This document shows positions 46,383 through 60,559 of a stretch of 64,000 nt of DNA, one piece after another; the first letter of the stretch is position 1; each line of letters opens with the position of its first letter. This stretch comes from Marsupella aquatica. Taxonomy: Eukaryota; Marchantiophyta. The stretch covers positions 22,010,001-22,074,000 of the forward strand of contig OZ316894.1 in NCBI GenBank assembly GCA_973895155.1. The letters run 5' to 3'. The notes beneath the pieces were generated by a model, which worked only from the letters and a program-made list of their open reading frames with translations, ran no database searches and had not been told where the DNA came from. The position numbers and the translations under genes were made by a program.

Positions 46383-49123
46383 ATGGAGCCGACAAGGAAA
46401 AGAAAGGGTCAATTGCTGATCAGTAATACAAAGATAAATGCCGGCAAGGAAACGGAAGATGTACCAGAAAAGAAAAATGGCCTGCCCATCACCGACCCGA
46501 ATTGGGAGTGGTCCACTTATGATCAATATGTAGACAAGGAAGGGAGGGTGAAGTTGGAGAAACGGGAAGCAAAAGAAACCGAGGAGACCGAGACCGGTCC
46601 CTTCCGAGTTATCTACCGCAACCAAGCGAGTCTGCAATGGCCAGATGTGGTTCAAATCACTTTGTATTCGAGACCCCTCTGCAGAATCATTGGGCAGTAC
46701 CTCCCCAGAAATGGAGATCTGAAGACTCTGGCAGAACCGAATATCGAGGGCCGAGAGCTATGTGTGGTGCTGGATGCTCTGAAGAATCACAAATTCGACG
46801 AAAAGGGATCTGGGAAACCTGAATATGAAGGACTGGCTGATGGAAATGGTGCACCCGAGCATCAAGAGCTTGCGAATAGTAATGCTGCACTTGAGAGCCA
46901 TGTCCTGACTAACGGAGATGCAACTGGTGCACTTGATGAAAGCACTCAAGACGACTGCAGCAAGGTTGGAAGTGAAGTCGAAGAAGGGGAACTTCATCTG
47001 AAACACTTACTGCGGTTCATGGAGAAGGAATACAGAGATGTACAAGTCCGAGTCCAACGCCTGCTAGCAGAACAACACGTTGCATGGGATATGCTCTGGG
47101 CATTCCTACCCTGTGGCAAGAAAGTCGTCTACAGTTGTGACCATTCTGAAGAGCTGCTGTACGCCGTCGTGTTTACGAATTCTTTCCAGCTGACCGTGAA
47201 CGGATGGTTCTTCATCGTCGAGCTCGATATCTGGGAGTTTGACGGGCGAAATTACAAGAAGTGTCCCATTACAAGACGAATCCCTAAATATGAGGGTGAG
47301 CGCCCGTTTGCCAGCTTGCTGGTCTGCCCGGTCGAGCTACTTGGAACGCCTGAGCTCTTGGAGGAGAAATTCTTGGACACTGGCAAGAAATATTTCGATC
47401 TCGCCATAAAATCCAAGCACCGGTTTATGCACTACAATGGACCATTGTTTCAGAAAAGACTGAGCAGCGGGTGCTGGCTCCTACACAAGGAGAACGCCGA
47501 CGGAAGGGTTATGATTGATCTGGCGAGCTTTGCAAAGATGAAACCTGACTATCCTATGGGGAATGCGCAGCCGCCAACAGCATCGAGAAGCTCTATAGTT
47601 CGTCACAGGAATGGTTCATATTTCTACAGCACAATTCCTGACGAATCTTTCAGTGGCTCTTATTCTTCGGCAAGATTGGAATCAGTGTCCGACGAGACTC
47701 TCATCTTCGCTCCCGGCATTGTTTACGGCTTCTCGTTCACCTTGAAGATGTGGGGCTCTTTCGCAATCACTGGCTTTCGGGATATCTCGTTCGACTCATC
47801 TGCCTTCAACCAGCTTGTGATGGAACCTCAAATGAAAGACTTGGTGCATAACTTGGTGAGCCACTACATTGCAACACCAGCGGATGGGTTGGTGCCCCTT
47901 CAGCGAGTAGACCCCATCTCCAACAAAGGCAGTGGATGTGTCTTTCTCTGCTACGGCCCACCTGGGACAGGTCAGTTTTTGGACTATAGGAAGTATTTTC
48001 AAAACACAAATAGCAACTTGATTCTTCCCTCTACCTCATATTTATTAAATTGAATGATTTCATTTCCGTTCAGCATTTCACGATGATGATTTCCCTACAG
48101 AAAGTGATGAACCGTGACCACTAAGGTAACAACAGATTCAATTTTTAAATCAAAAGTTTTCGTGACTTGAGAGGGTGACTGAGTGGAACGACCTGTTCCC
48201 AATAAGTGGAATTTAGAGCAACTATGTCACATTCATTTGCACCCATTTTGGCTGATAGATACCACTCTTTCCCTATTGACTAGCCAGTTGACTACAGTAG
48301 CCGCATCTTTTATCTAGCTTTAATACTAGCTCGGTGTCCATTGGGCTCTTTCCTTCTTTTTTCCCTATGGCCCGCGCCATGGTATGTCACATTCATCCGT
48401 AATGTGGTATCACCCAGCCAAAATGGGTTTGGATGAGTAATACCACACGTCGTACTGACCACATTTTTTAATTACCATTGCTAACAACGGTGCACTTGCG
48501 GACCGTTTGTTGCAGGAAAGACTTTGACAGCGGAGTCCATAGCCGAGACTTTGGGTCGTCCACTGTGGGCTCTTAGTGTGAGTGAGCTTGGAACAACGCC
48601 CAACGAGCTCGAGCAGACGCTGTTCAAGGTTCTGGACATCGCAGCAGCCTGGCGGGCCGTGCTGCTGCTCGATGAAGCTGATGTCTATCTTGAGAGGCGC
48701 GTCTCAGGAGCAGACCTCACTCGAAACGCGATGACCGGTGTCTTCCTGCGCATGCTGGAGTACTACCGCGGAGTGTTGTTCCTCACAACGAACCGCATTG
48801 GCACATTTGACGAAGCGTTCCGTTCCCGAATCTCCATGTTTGTGCACTACCCAAGCCTTAGTATTCAACACAAGGAGCAAATCTGGAAGGCTCTTCTCGG
48901 AAAGGCCCAACTAAAAGATGTGGTGGGCTCTGAGAAGCTATCGGAGTTGGCGGCTCTGGACTTGAATGGCCGTGAGATCAGAAACGCCATTCACACAGCG
49001 CAAAGCTGGTCACAGAGCAAGGGAGAGGCCCTGCAGTTTGGGCATGTGGAATATGTAATCAACGTGCTGGTAGCCTCTCTCAAATCGCTCAATGAGGCAG
49101 TCCATGCACGAGCATATAATTAG
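46383..49123 (+). CDS. Fungal-type AAA+ ATPase, two exons, paralog of the gene at 19584
   Basis: Exons 46383-47970 and 48516-49123 join across a GT-AG intron of 545 bp, giving 731 residues. The start is well fixed: an in-frame TGA lies two codons upstream. The order is a basic N terminus (RKRKG), a DUF7025-like region (DPNWEWSTYDQY, HLKHLLRFMEKEY, WDMLWAF, RFMHYNGPLF, GRVMIDLASFAKM, APGIVYGFSF), then the AAA+ core: GPPGTGKT split by the intron in the last glycine codon, LLLDEADVYLERR, FLTTNRIGTFDEAF and FRSRI. The intron position and the 608-nt last exon are shared with the paralog on the other strand, which carries an extra N-terminal membrane region. A CACTA element begins 245 bp past the stop. 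Soluble, possibly nuclear; the substrate is unknown. The family is best known from fungi, so an ancient transfer is possible. Confidence 0.87.
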
Positions 49124-49757
49124 CTACCTCTGCAATTAGCTGTCCCAATTAAGTGTCGGACCCGCTTGAAGGAACCTTTTGCCTAAGCACTAGCAGGTCT
49201 TGAGAAATTGTGCTGCTTCACCTACTAATAATTTAGAAACAGTGTCCTGGCGGTTTAGTTACCTGTCTTTAGACTACTTGCCAAGTGTCCACCGCCCACT
49301 CCATTTAGTGCACTCCGTCCTCCAATCTTCTTCTTACAACAAGATCTCTGACTAGAAGATTGAAGTAACACTAGAAGAAAACAGGGCCCTTTATGACCAA
49401 TCACCCAATGACGGAGATGAATAAATGACCAAAATTTTTTATGACACAAAAAGAATGACAGGGGAATGACTGTCCACAATGACCAATGGACTGAAATGAC
49501 AAAATGTTAACTTTTGCGTCATTTTGTATAATGTCTGTAATGATTGATGTGACCAAAATGACCCAATTTCCCTAAATGGTCAATTTAGACACATGTCTCA
49601 AATAACGCAATTAATAACAACAATGATAAATCAATGTTTAACAACATTATAGTCACTCTGGACAATGATTGAAATGACCAAAAATCTATTTGAGTCATTT
49701 TGGACAACGGTGATAAATGACAAAAAATGTATTACCGTCATTTTAACCAACGGTGTT

Positions 49758-50255
49758 AAATGACAAAATATAGGGTCAATCTGAAAATGAGAATATATCA
49801 ATGTTTACAACAACATATTGTCATTATGGACTTCTCCCATAAATGACTAACTCTAGGGTCAATCTTGAAATTAGGACATATCAGTGTTTACAAGAACATA
49901 CCGTCATTATGGACTTCTCTCATAAATGACTAACTCTAGGGTCAATCTTGAAATTAGGACATATCAGTGTTTACAAGAACATACCGTCATTATGGACTTC
50001 TCTCATAAATGACTAACTCTAGAGTCAAACTTGAAATTATGATATATCGGTGTTTACAATAATATACTGTCATTATGGACTTGTTGCATAAATGACTAAA
50101 TATAGGGTCAATCTAAAAATCATGATATATCAATATTTACAATAACATATAGTCATTATGGACTTATTGCATAAATGACTACTTATAGAGTCATTAAAGA
50201 ACCCAAGAGATATGAAGATTAAAATACTCAATAGTCATTCCAGACACCGGTCATA
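49758..50255. repeat. 83-bp subterminal tandem array, six copies, in the CACTA element
   Basis: Units start at AAATGAC at 49758, 49841, 49924, 50007, 50090 and 50173, a constant 83-bp step. Each runs through AGGGTCAATCTTGAAA-like text, ATATCAGTGTTTACAA and GTCATTATGGACTT. Copies two and three are almost identical. Confidence 0.9.
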
Positions 50256-50279
50256 ATTGTAGAGTCATTGATATAGTTG

Positions 50280-53200
50280 ATAACCCTTCCACTAAGTGCG
50301 GGACACAATACTCATCATTGTCCTCCCACTGGTTGGGGCATTAGCAATTTGAACACATGTCTTGCATTTACTTTAGGCATGATGCACCTAGCTTTGGGGA
50401 AATCACTCCCAAGTCATACACCTTTGGAGTGATTTTCCATAAGTGTCACCATATATAGATGCGCGCATACTACCGTATCCAAAGGCAAATGAAACCTTTT
50501 TGTCTCTCCAAGAAGTAGGGCAATACCAATGGAAGGTTGTCATCCTTTGTTGTAATTGTGTCATGTTTGTGCCGGTGTTTGGATGGGGAATATTTTAATT
50601 TGCAAATAAATAGTGATGGGGCATTCAAGGAGCTTGTGTAATCTTTATTGGGTCATTTCTAAAAACATTTGCATTACAAATACCAATGACTACAAGTAGG
50701 GTCATTAAATTTGTCATATGGACGGTCATATAAGTCAAGTGACTGGACTTGTGGTTATTTGTGTGGTCCCTCATGCAATCATTAAACACAAGCACAAATG
50801 ACCAGTTTGGGGCTGGGGGCTTGAGGTGGGCCCTAGAGTGCCATGGGGCCCCACATAGAGGTGAGAACCCCTCCACTAGGTGCGGGACACTATACTCATC
50901 ATTGTCCAACCACTAGTTGCGACATAAACACTTTGGACACATGTTTTTGCGCTTACTTCAGGCATGATGCACCTTTGGGGAAATCACTCCCAAGTCGTAT
51001 GACTTCGGAGTGATTTGCCAAAAGTGTCACCATGTATGCATACCATCACATCCAAAGGCAAATAAAAGTTGTTTTTTGGTTCTCCAAGAGGTAGTGCTAC
51101 ACCAATGGAATGGGCAGGGGAGTCGTGTTTCTCAGTATGGTGTGGGTGCGGGATTAGGGTATAGGAATATTCCAATCTTGCAAGGAATCTAAAGCTGGCT
51201 CTAGTTGGAGGTACTAGGGCCTTTATTGGGTCATATGTGAGCAATGGTCCGTCATAAATGCCAATGACTAAAAGTAGGGTCATTAAAACTGTCATATGGA
51301 GAGTCATATCAGTCTAATGATTGGATTTGTGGTCATTTGAGGGGTCCCTCATGTAGTCATTAAGGAAAAGCACAAATGACCAGTTTGGGGCTAGGGGCTT
51401 GAGGTGGGCCCTAGAGTGCCATGGGGCCCCACATAGAGGTGAACCCCTCCACTAGGTGCGGGACACTATACTCATCATTGTCCAACCACTAGTTGTGACA
51501 TAAACACTTTGGACACGTGTTTTTGCGTTTACTTGAGGCATGATGCACCTTTGGGGAAATCACTCCCAAGTCGTGCCAAAAGTTCAACCATGGATGTATA
51601 CCATCACATCCAAAGGCAAATAAAACATATTTTTGGTTCTCCAAGAGGTAGTGCTGCACCAATGGAATGGGCAGGGGAGTCCTGCTTCTCTGCATGGTGT
51701 GGGTGTGGGATTAGGGTATAGGAATATTCCAACCTTGCAAGGAATCTAAAGCTGGCTCTCTTTGGAGGTACTAGGGCCTTTATTGGGTCATATGTGAGCA
51801 ATGGCCCGTCATAAATGCCAATGACTAAAAGTAGGGTCATTAAAAATGTCATATGGAGAGTCATATCAGTCAAATGACTGGATATGTGGTCATTTTAGGG
51901 GTCCCTCATGCAGTCATTAAGGAAAAGCACAAATGACCAGTTTGGGGCTAGGGGCTTGAGGTGGGCCCTAGAGTGCCATGGGGCCCCACATAGAGGTGAG
52001 AACCCCTCCACTGGGTGCGGGACACTATATTCATCATTGTCCAACCACTAGTTGCGACATAAACACTTTGGACACATGTTTTTGCATTTACTTGAGGCAT
52101 GATGCACCTTTGGGGAAATTACTCCCAAGTCGTACGACTTTGGAGTGATTTGCCAAAAGTGCAACCATGGATGTATACCATCACATCCAAAGGCAAATAA
52201 AACCTATTTTTTGGTTCTCCAAGAGGTAGTGTTGCACCAATGGAATGGGCAGGGGAGTGGTGCTTCTCCGCATGGTGTGGGTGCGGGATTAGGGTATAGG
52301 AATATTCCAACCTTGCAAGGAATCTAAAGCTGGCTCTCTTTGGAGGTACTAGGGCCTTGATTGGGTCATATGTGAGCAATTGCCCGTCATAAATGCCAAT
52401 TACTACAACAAAGGTCATTAAAATGGTCACATTGGATGTCATATAAGCGGAATGACCTGAATTATTGTCATTTAAGGGGTCCCTCATGCAGTCATTAAGG
52501 AAAAGCACAAATGACCATTTTGGGGCTAGGGGTTGGAGGTGGGCCCTAGAGTGCCATGGGGCCCCACATAGAGGTGAGAACCCCTCCACTAGGTGCGGGA
52601 CACTATACTCATCATTGTCCAACCACTAGTTGCGACATAAACACTTTGGACACATGTTTTTGTGTTTACTTAAGGCATGATGCACCTTTGGGGTTTAGGG
52701 TTGTTTTGTGGTTCTCCAAGAGGTGGTGCTGCACCAATGGAATGGGCAGGGGAGTCGTGCTTCCCTGTATCGTGTGGGTGCGGGTTTAGGAAAGAGGAAT
52801 ATTCCAACCTTGCAAGGAATCTATTGGGGGCTCTCTTTGGAGGTACTAGGCCCGGTACTAGGGCCTTCATTGGGTCATTTGTGAACAATGACATGATGTC
52901 ATAAATACCAATGATTACAAATAGGGTTGACCATTGAAACCGTCATATGGAATGTCATATAAGTCAAATGACGGGATTTGTTGTTATTTGAGGGGGTCCT
53001 TTGTGGAGTCATTGAAGACAAACATAAATGACCAGTTTGAGGCTAGGTGCTGGAGGTGGGCCCTAGAGTGCCATGTGGCCCCACATGGGGCTGGAAACCC
53101 CTCTACTAGGTGCGGGATATTATATTTACTATTCTTCAACCATTAGTTGCACCATAATTAATGTTGAATCATATTTTTGCATTTACCTAAGGCATGATGA

Positions 53201-54960
53201 AACTTTGAGGAAATCACTCCCAAGTCATACGGCTTTGGAGTGATTTGCCAAAAGTCTCACCATGTGAAATAATAGTTGTTTTCTTGTTCTCCAAGAGGTA
53301 GGGCAAAACTAGGGGAAGGTTGTTGTCCTTCTATTTAACTGTGTCATATCTATGCCAGTGTTTGGGTGGGGAATATTCTATTCCATTGCAAAGGAAATGC
53401 GAGGGGGCACTCCAACAGGTAGTGTAATCTTCACTAGGTCATATTCGAGTAATGGTGTTCATTAAAGCCAATGACAATAGTAAGGGTCATTTTGGCAGTC
53501 ATATTGCAGGTCATTTGGACCAAATGACTGCATATGTGGTCATTATAGAGGTCCCTCATAGTGTCATTATGGACCAACATAAATGACCAGTTTGGTGCTA
53601 AGGATTGGAAGTGGGCCCTAGACTGCCATGGGGCCTTGCATGAAGGTGGCAACCTCTCCACTAGGTGCGGGACACTATAATCATCATTGTCCAACCACTA
53701 GTTGTGCCATGAACACTTTGGAGCCATCTTTTTGCGTTTACTTAAAGCATGATAGAACCTTGGGGAAATCACTCCCAAGTCATACAGATTTGGAGTGATT
53801 TGCCAAAAGTGTCACCGTGGTTGAATACCATCATTATCAATGGCAAATTGAGCCTTTTGTTTTGTCTCTCCAAGAAGTAAAGCAATGTCACCAATCAATG
53901 GAAGGTTGTTGTCCTTCTATGTAAGTGTGTGATTTTTGTGTTGATGTTTTGATGGGGATACTCCATTTTGCATATGAATAGTGTCGGGGCATTGTGAGTA
54001 GGTGTTGTAATCTTCATTGGGTTATTTTGGAGTAATGTTGTGTCATTAGTGCCAATGACTACACTAAGGGTCATTTTGGGAGTCATTTTGGATGTCATTT
54101 GTACAAAATGACTGCATATGAGGTCATTAGACAGGTCCCTCATGATGTCATTATGTACCAGTAGAAATGACCCTTTTAGGTCTAGGAACTTTGGGTGGGC
54201 CCCAATGTGCCATGAGGCCCGCCATGGGGCCCTACATGAAGGTGGTAACCCCTCCACTAGGTGCGGGACACTATACTCATCATTGTCCAACCACTAGTTG
54301 TTAGTTACATGAACATTTTGGACACATGTTTTCATGTTTACTTAAGGCATGATGCAACCTTGGGGAAATCATTCCCAAGTCGTACAACTTTGAGGTGATT
54401 TGCCAAAAGTGTCACCAAGGATTAATACCATCATTTGCAAAGGTAAATCAAGCCATTTGTTTTCTCTCTCCAAGAGGTAGCGCAACACCAATGGAAGGTT
54501 GTGGTCCTTCTATTTAACTATGTCATGTTTGTGATGGTGTTTGGATGGGGGATATGATATTTTGGGGATATTTTGCAAATAAATTGTGACGGGGCACTCT
54601 AGGAGGTAGTGTAATCTTTATTAGGTCATTTTGGAACAAAGTTGTGTCATAAATGCCAATGACTACAAATAGGGTCATTGAAACGGTCATATAGGATGTC
54701 ATATAGGTCAAATGACCAGACTTGTGGTCATTACATTGGTCCCTTGTGGAGTCATAAATGTGGTACTACATAGAGCTGGGAACCTGCCTCCGGGTGCAGT
54801 ACACTCTACTGTATACTATTCTCCATCCATTAGTTGTGGCATAAACCTGCACTTTGGGATATGGGGGTTCTCTTTTTGGAGGTACTTGTGCTTCATTGGG
54901 CCATTTGTGAACAATTCTACGTCAGAAATGTCAAATAATGACCTCCTATAATGTCATTGT
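50280..54960. repeat. ~560-bp tandem array, about nine diverged copies, in the CACTA element
   Basis: A landmark close to CACTAGGTGCGGGACACTAT recurs near 50294, 50879, 51455, 52013, 52591, 53108, 53663, 54259 and, degenerate, 54793; steps run from about 517 to 597 bp. Each unit also carries AATCACTCCCAAGTCGTA, a CTCCAAGAGGTAG segment and several GTCATT/AATGAC pairs. Units at 50.8-52.7 kb are the most alike. Similar short minus-strand frames recur in successive units (DNDEYSVPHLVEG start) only because the DNA repeats; they are not conserved to the ends of the array. Confidence 0.88.
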
Positions 54961-54999
54961 GATTATGATATGGGAGTACCAAATCACGCAAAATGGGGT

Positions 55000-57900
55000 C
55001 ATTAGAGGAGTCCCTCATGCTGTCATTGAGGAAATAGGTTAAAATGACCCAACTGGCCAGGGCTAGGGGTAGAGGTGTTTAGAGTTTAGAGTGTAAACCT
55101 AAACCCTAAACAATGGAAAGGCTCTGTTTGGAGGGATGCAGTTCCTCATTGGCTCATTTGTGTGTTGTGTCATAAATTCCATACAATGACAGAAAATGGG
55201 GTCATTGATGCTGAATACCCAACTATTTCATGCATTAACAATACCTAATGGCTATTTTGGTCCCAATTTTAGTCTTCCTTTGGCCCCCTCTTCTCCATGG
55301 TCCCATTCACCACAATATGGGTGAAATATGGATTAACTAGGGCGGTGAATGAGGACAATAGTCAGCAATATTAATACTCCAACAAACAAAGCAAAGGCCA
55401 CAAATCAACTGCCTTACACCTGGGTTATTGCAAAATGAACATAGTGTAGGGAGTTTTTATCAAGTTCTTAACGTACCAGGACGTACTAATAAATAAGCAA
55501 AAACAAAGCAAAAACATCATTAACTTGTTAAGGCAAGCTTAATACTAAATTTGCGAGTGTTAAACTTTAGTGTCTCCTTTGCTAACCTTTGCCACAAAGT
55601 TTCAATAATAATGAGGAACAAGAGGGAAATTTAATTGTTTGTGACTCAGTTGGTAGATGGACAAAATGTTTCTCTACAAATAAAGCTTTGTTTGGAGATA
55701 TTCCACTTTACACAACATCTCTACTATCTGAAATGCTTGCACTTATGTAGAGAACCCATTCCCTGGGCCCCAACAAAGATACTGAAGCCCCCCTACACGC
55801 ATGAAGGTAATTTATATTTTATTGGCCTGTAATAATCATAATGCATTTTTTTTGAATGAAGGGATTATATTAACCTTGGATTAGTATATTACAATACAAA
55901 AGCCTTATTATATCCATTCAAAATTTTATTTTTATTTCTAAGGAAAGGTGTGACATAGTCAACAAAAACATGTGTCATTTTTATATTGGTCCACATGTCA
56001 TTGCATAAAAGTAGGGGTTATGTAACTCAAAATATAAAATTAAATATTTTTGTAAGCTATTGAATCTGCACTCTGGGCATAGTGGAGGTTCACGGGCCGT
56101 CTGGGGTAGGTTTCACGGGTGGGGTGGGGCGTGGGCACGTTCTTGGTGAGAGGGATTTGCATCCTCCCACGTGACCTCGCTTCCCTCCTGCACATTGTCC
56201 CTCATGCCCATCTTTAGCAGCCGCTGACCGCCATAGCTTTCCGTTGGAGAGTTGTGAGAGCGTGGGGAGGGATTGATGGTGGTTTGCGATGCTCTCGATC
56301 TAGATTTGTGGAAGGTCTGAAAAGAACAAGCAGATGTAGCTGTACGTGAACATTGCGCACAGTGGATTGGGAGTATTGCTTCAGTGTGACTAGTCTTTGT
56401 ATAATCCTATTGTTGGTGCTGAGTGGATGGATCGGACAGTTCAGAAAGTTCAGGCTTGAATGCCTTCGTCACTGATTGTGTTGTAGCGTTTTAACACATC
56501 ATTCTTGTTTTGGACAAATTGATGGAATGGTAGGGCCCTGGGGGTAGGGCGCAGGGCAATACACTGTGTTAGTGTTGTTGAGTTCACGGTTTGATTCAAA
56601 CCTTGCTGATTGAAATTTTCTAATTGATCAGTAGGATTATGAACGAGGGTGGTAATCGACTGGAGGACCCACTCAAGGACTACTATTGGACTGGAGAATG
56701 TCTGGCCAAGACAAACGATGGCTCCAAGAAGAGTGGCGCACTCAACTTCAATACTGTGGCATTGCTGACAACCTGATTGGCACAAACGGTCGGAGCTAAA
56801 TCACAAGAATGCCTTTGTGATTGCTTTGCTTTCGATGGTAGTTGTGATTGAGAGCCTTTGAGTGGGGAGGAAGGGGCTACAAGGTCGACAAGGCATATAC
56901 AATTTTGGGCAAGAGCAAGATTTGCAATTGTAGAGACAAAGGACGGATGCAACAATTTTAGTCACAGGCCTTTTGGTTTCATTTTAGCAGCCGAGGATGC
57001 AGCACTTCCAATCGCAAGCCTTCCAGGCTCACTTTGGCTGCAAAGGACGTAGCACTTGCAATTATTGCAGGCCTTCCGGGTCTACTTTTTGGCAACAGAT
57101 CAAGCTAGGACACAGCTTGCAGCGGCACTTCCAGCCCTTTTGTAGACGGTATGTTAGCTTTTTTCGCTAATTAAAAGAATTTTAGGAAAGAAGAATTGGC
57201 ACATGAATCATATATTGAAAAGCAATCCGTCATTTTGTATGTCTTCACAAGAAGCAGTGCCATACACGTCCATCACTAACTAAAATCCAATAGCCCAGTT
57301 GAATAGATTTTGTTGCATTTCAGAGGTAGCCGCATTTATGGAGCAACGTTTCTAACCGTGTATTGATTCCAAGGCTATTCAAGAACTTATAGTGCCTCTC
57401 GGATTTTGATTGTTTATTGCTTAATTTGCTAGTTGGCCAGTCATATATCTGAACGTCAGCATTTAGCGTGAGATTGTACAGATCAATTCTATGGTATCTG
57501 GAGCTATTCCTCACTAAATCCCATCTAGTCAAGTAATTACATACTATTGGTCTATTGTTCGGCGCCTCACTCAATTCAGCCAACAAGCCAAAAACGGTTC
57601 CGACAGATGGCTACGAAAACACATTGGAAACTACTATAAGTTCCAATTATGAGAGATATGATTGATTTTAATGTCTGAGAATTTGAAGGCAAGAAATCTG
57701 GCTTTATACTCTTTTCGGGGTCAGTGTTGGTAGAAACGGATCATATTTCTATGTGAGCAGATTAGTTTAGTCAGTGTTTTATGATATTACAAAACCGAGA
57801 AGGATCAAAGCTCCGCGTTGTATTCTCAATCTGGATTATTTTCCCCTCAAGATCTTTGAAACCTTTTTGGCTTCGTACTACTACTGCCGTGGAATGTTTT

Positions 57901-60550
57901 GGGAATAATGATTCTACATGTAGACTAGCCAGGTTAAGCATGGAAAATGCAATTGTCACCGCCCTATACTTGGGAATAATTAATTTTACCTGACTTAAAA
58001 ATTGTTCTTTACAAATGTCAGAGTTCGGTCCCACAGATTGCAATATATGACCTTTTAATAGAAACCTTTCAGCATTGGAACTTGGAAGCTCTTGGCCTGC
58101 TGCTGCTGCTGTGCCTGCATGACATAGTAAGTATTAGCGGACCCACTTGGTCTAGCATTTCATTCCTCCTGCATGACATAGTAGGTACTAGCGGACCCAC
58201 TTGGTCTGGCATGGATTGTGTCGTGGACTTCTACCTAAGTGCTAGAGGAATCATTCAAGCTATGTGATATGATAGCTATGTGACAAGAATCCTGTGATAA
58301 TTTTGGTTCCAATATAGTAGATGTTTTTGACTTTTGATTACAGGAATGTACAGTACTACTCACATCTTTTAGAAACGCCCTTCTTCGGGATGGGAACATT
58401 TTTGTAATCTCAAATAGTTATTCAATCTCAAAAGCTTACATCACTGTAGCTCTACGTTTGATTATAGAACTATACAATACTCCCATCTTTTAGAAAAGCA
58501 CTTTTTGATGATGCAAACATTTTTTAATCTGAAAAGCTTACATCGTTGCAGCTCCGCTCACACTTTTTGGAAAAGTCCTGCGAAGAATAAATCTTGAACA
58601 GTTTTCAATCTCAGAAGTTTTATTATATGTTTTGCAGCTCTCACCCAGGACTTGCAGCCTACGTAAATTTGTGTGGTGACTTCTTCAATAACAATATGTG
58701 TGGTAATGATTGAAGCAGTGCCCTATTGGTGCAAGCGGTTGTGCCTAGAGAATAATTGTAGTAATCTTATTTTGGTTTTATGGTGGAGACCGTTGTGCGT
58801 GAAGAATAATTGTTTTTCTTGGTAATGTTTGGAAGTGGTTATTTCAGGCTGTGGAGCTTTAAACAAAGGTGGAGGCCCTGTAGAAAAAATTGACACCCTG
58901 TCCCAACACGAGTGGCCAGAAATCCATAACAGGTAGGCCACATAGTGATGTAGCGCCCGCATATCTCATCTTGAATTGTTTGGTTTGGCTTTCCTCATTT
59001 CTTAAATTCTATTTTGTTATTCTCACTATTTTCAAAGGCGACCAATACATCACGAGCATAGGTCATTTTCAAAGAAACTGGGCCACTTTTGGTTATCATC
59101 AAGAATCTTGTATTTTGAAGAAGTGTTGAGAACGGTCTGCAGCAGCTGTGTGTATTACTTTATGCTAGGAATCTCCTATCTTGTTTGGCATGCACATGGT
59201 GATGATCATCTCTGAATAGTTTTGTGTGCACAATCCCATGCAAAACTTGGGCCTGTATCATATTTTGTAATTATGTCATAGAAGATACGTCATTCAAACT
59301 AAGCCAGCAATGAGATGTGCAAAATATTCAAATTTATTCCAGCTAAAGTCAGAGAGTTACTACTTAATTTTCTCTTAGCTGGACTTGACAGATTGGTCTT
59401 CTAAGGTATGCACTTGTGCTCTATGGATCATTGGGGGTATTACCTATCTTTGTCTGAAGTGGAGGGTGGAATTTTGACCATTAACAATCACTTGGCGAGC
59501 TTCCATTTTTCACAGTTGCTAAGGAAGGGGACTCGACTGAACAAGCAAGTTGTAAGAGCTCTACCACCCAGGGCTCTGCCCAACTATGTTGTAAGTTGGT
59601 ATGTTTTAATCTTAACAGTAAATGGTTATCACAAAATCAATAGTTCTACAGTTATCTAATATCATGCTTTCTTATTTGGTTGTTGTCCTTGGAGGTGGCT
59701 GTCACTACTTCAATTCAAGATGTAACTGGGTTTTTGAATCACATCGTAGCTACATCCACCAGCATGAAGTGTCTGACCCCTCTGTAAGTCTCTGATCCCG
59801 CTTCCTCATGTGGTATATTTTGTGGCACCTGGTTTTTATGGTTTATGGTGACTGCAAAGAAAAATTCATGATCAACTACGAACTTACAAGTTCTGTGTGT
59901 GACATATAGGATTGCCTTTGCTTCAATACACATCTTGCTGTGATCAAATTCTTGTTAGTTTGACAGTGAGAATGTTGTGTTGGCTTGTGAGTCATTTACA
60001 GACCCCACATTCAAAAGAAGAGATCAGTGCCATTGGGGTTGTGAAATTGGATGTTGATGAGTTGAAAGGCACTATGAAGGAGTTGGCAAGCATGATGACT
60101 ACATGGATGGTCCTTTCTTCTGAGTGCGTGTGATTGAAGTGTTTGTAGATGTGGCATTGTCATTTGCTAATGCTGGGGAGAACCAGTCTAAGTTATCTCA
60201 TGTGAAGGGGATGAATGCCCTGTGGAACTCTAGATTGCTCAAGAAGCAGTAGAAGCAGCCATGGGCCAAGAAACACTAGACATGATAGAAGTAGGTTTTG
60301 TAGAATGAGAATGACAACTTTGTTTTTCTACACACATTCAGAGTTGTTAGGTATTTCAGATTGCAGCACTTGATATACATCTAATAATATTGTGTATGCT
60401 TTTTCTCAATGTATGTTTTCTTCATAAATTTGCATTGAGTTGAATAACTATTGTGTTCAATAACTATTGTGGGATTTAAGAATGTATCTTGTATGAATAT
60501 CAATTGGATTCGTTAGGTATAGAATGTCTCTTTAGTGTTTCATTCAGCAA
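55000..60550. other. Interior of the CACTA element: small repeats, no recognised gene
   Basis: Small direct repeats occur: a ~62-bp unit at about 56970-57100 (GCCTTCCAGGCTCACTTTGG type), a ~57-bp pair at 58118-58215 (CTGCATGACATAGTA) and a diverged ~130-bp series at 58340-58620. A short stretch at 60030-60240 (DVDELKGTMKELASMM) looks mildly protein-like but is cut by stops. No transposase or captured gene can be named. Confidence 0.5.
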
Positions 60551-60559
60551 ATCTATTGA

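Noticed and set aside
49758-50255. A CRISPR-like array
   Set aside because: Contiguous 83-bp tandem units without unique spacers, inside a plant transposon.
50625-54290. Recurring minus-strand ORFs beginning DNDEYSVPHLVEG as a protein family
   Set aside because: They recur only because the ~560-bp DNA unit is tandemly repeated; lengths and ends differ and frames break between copies.
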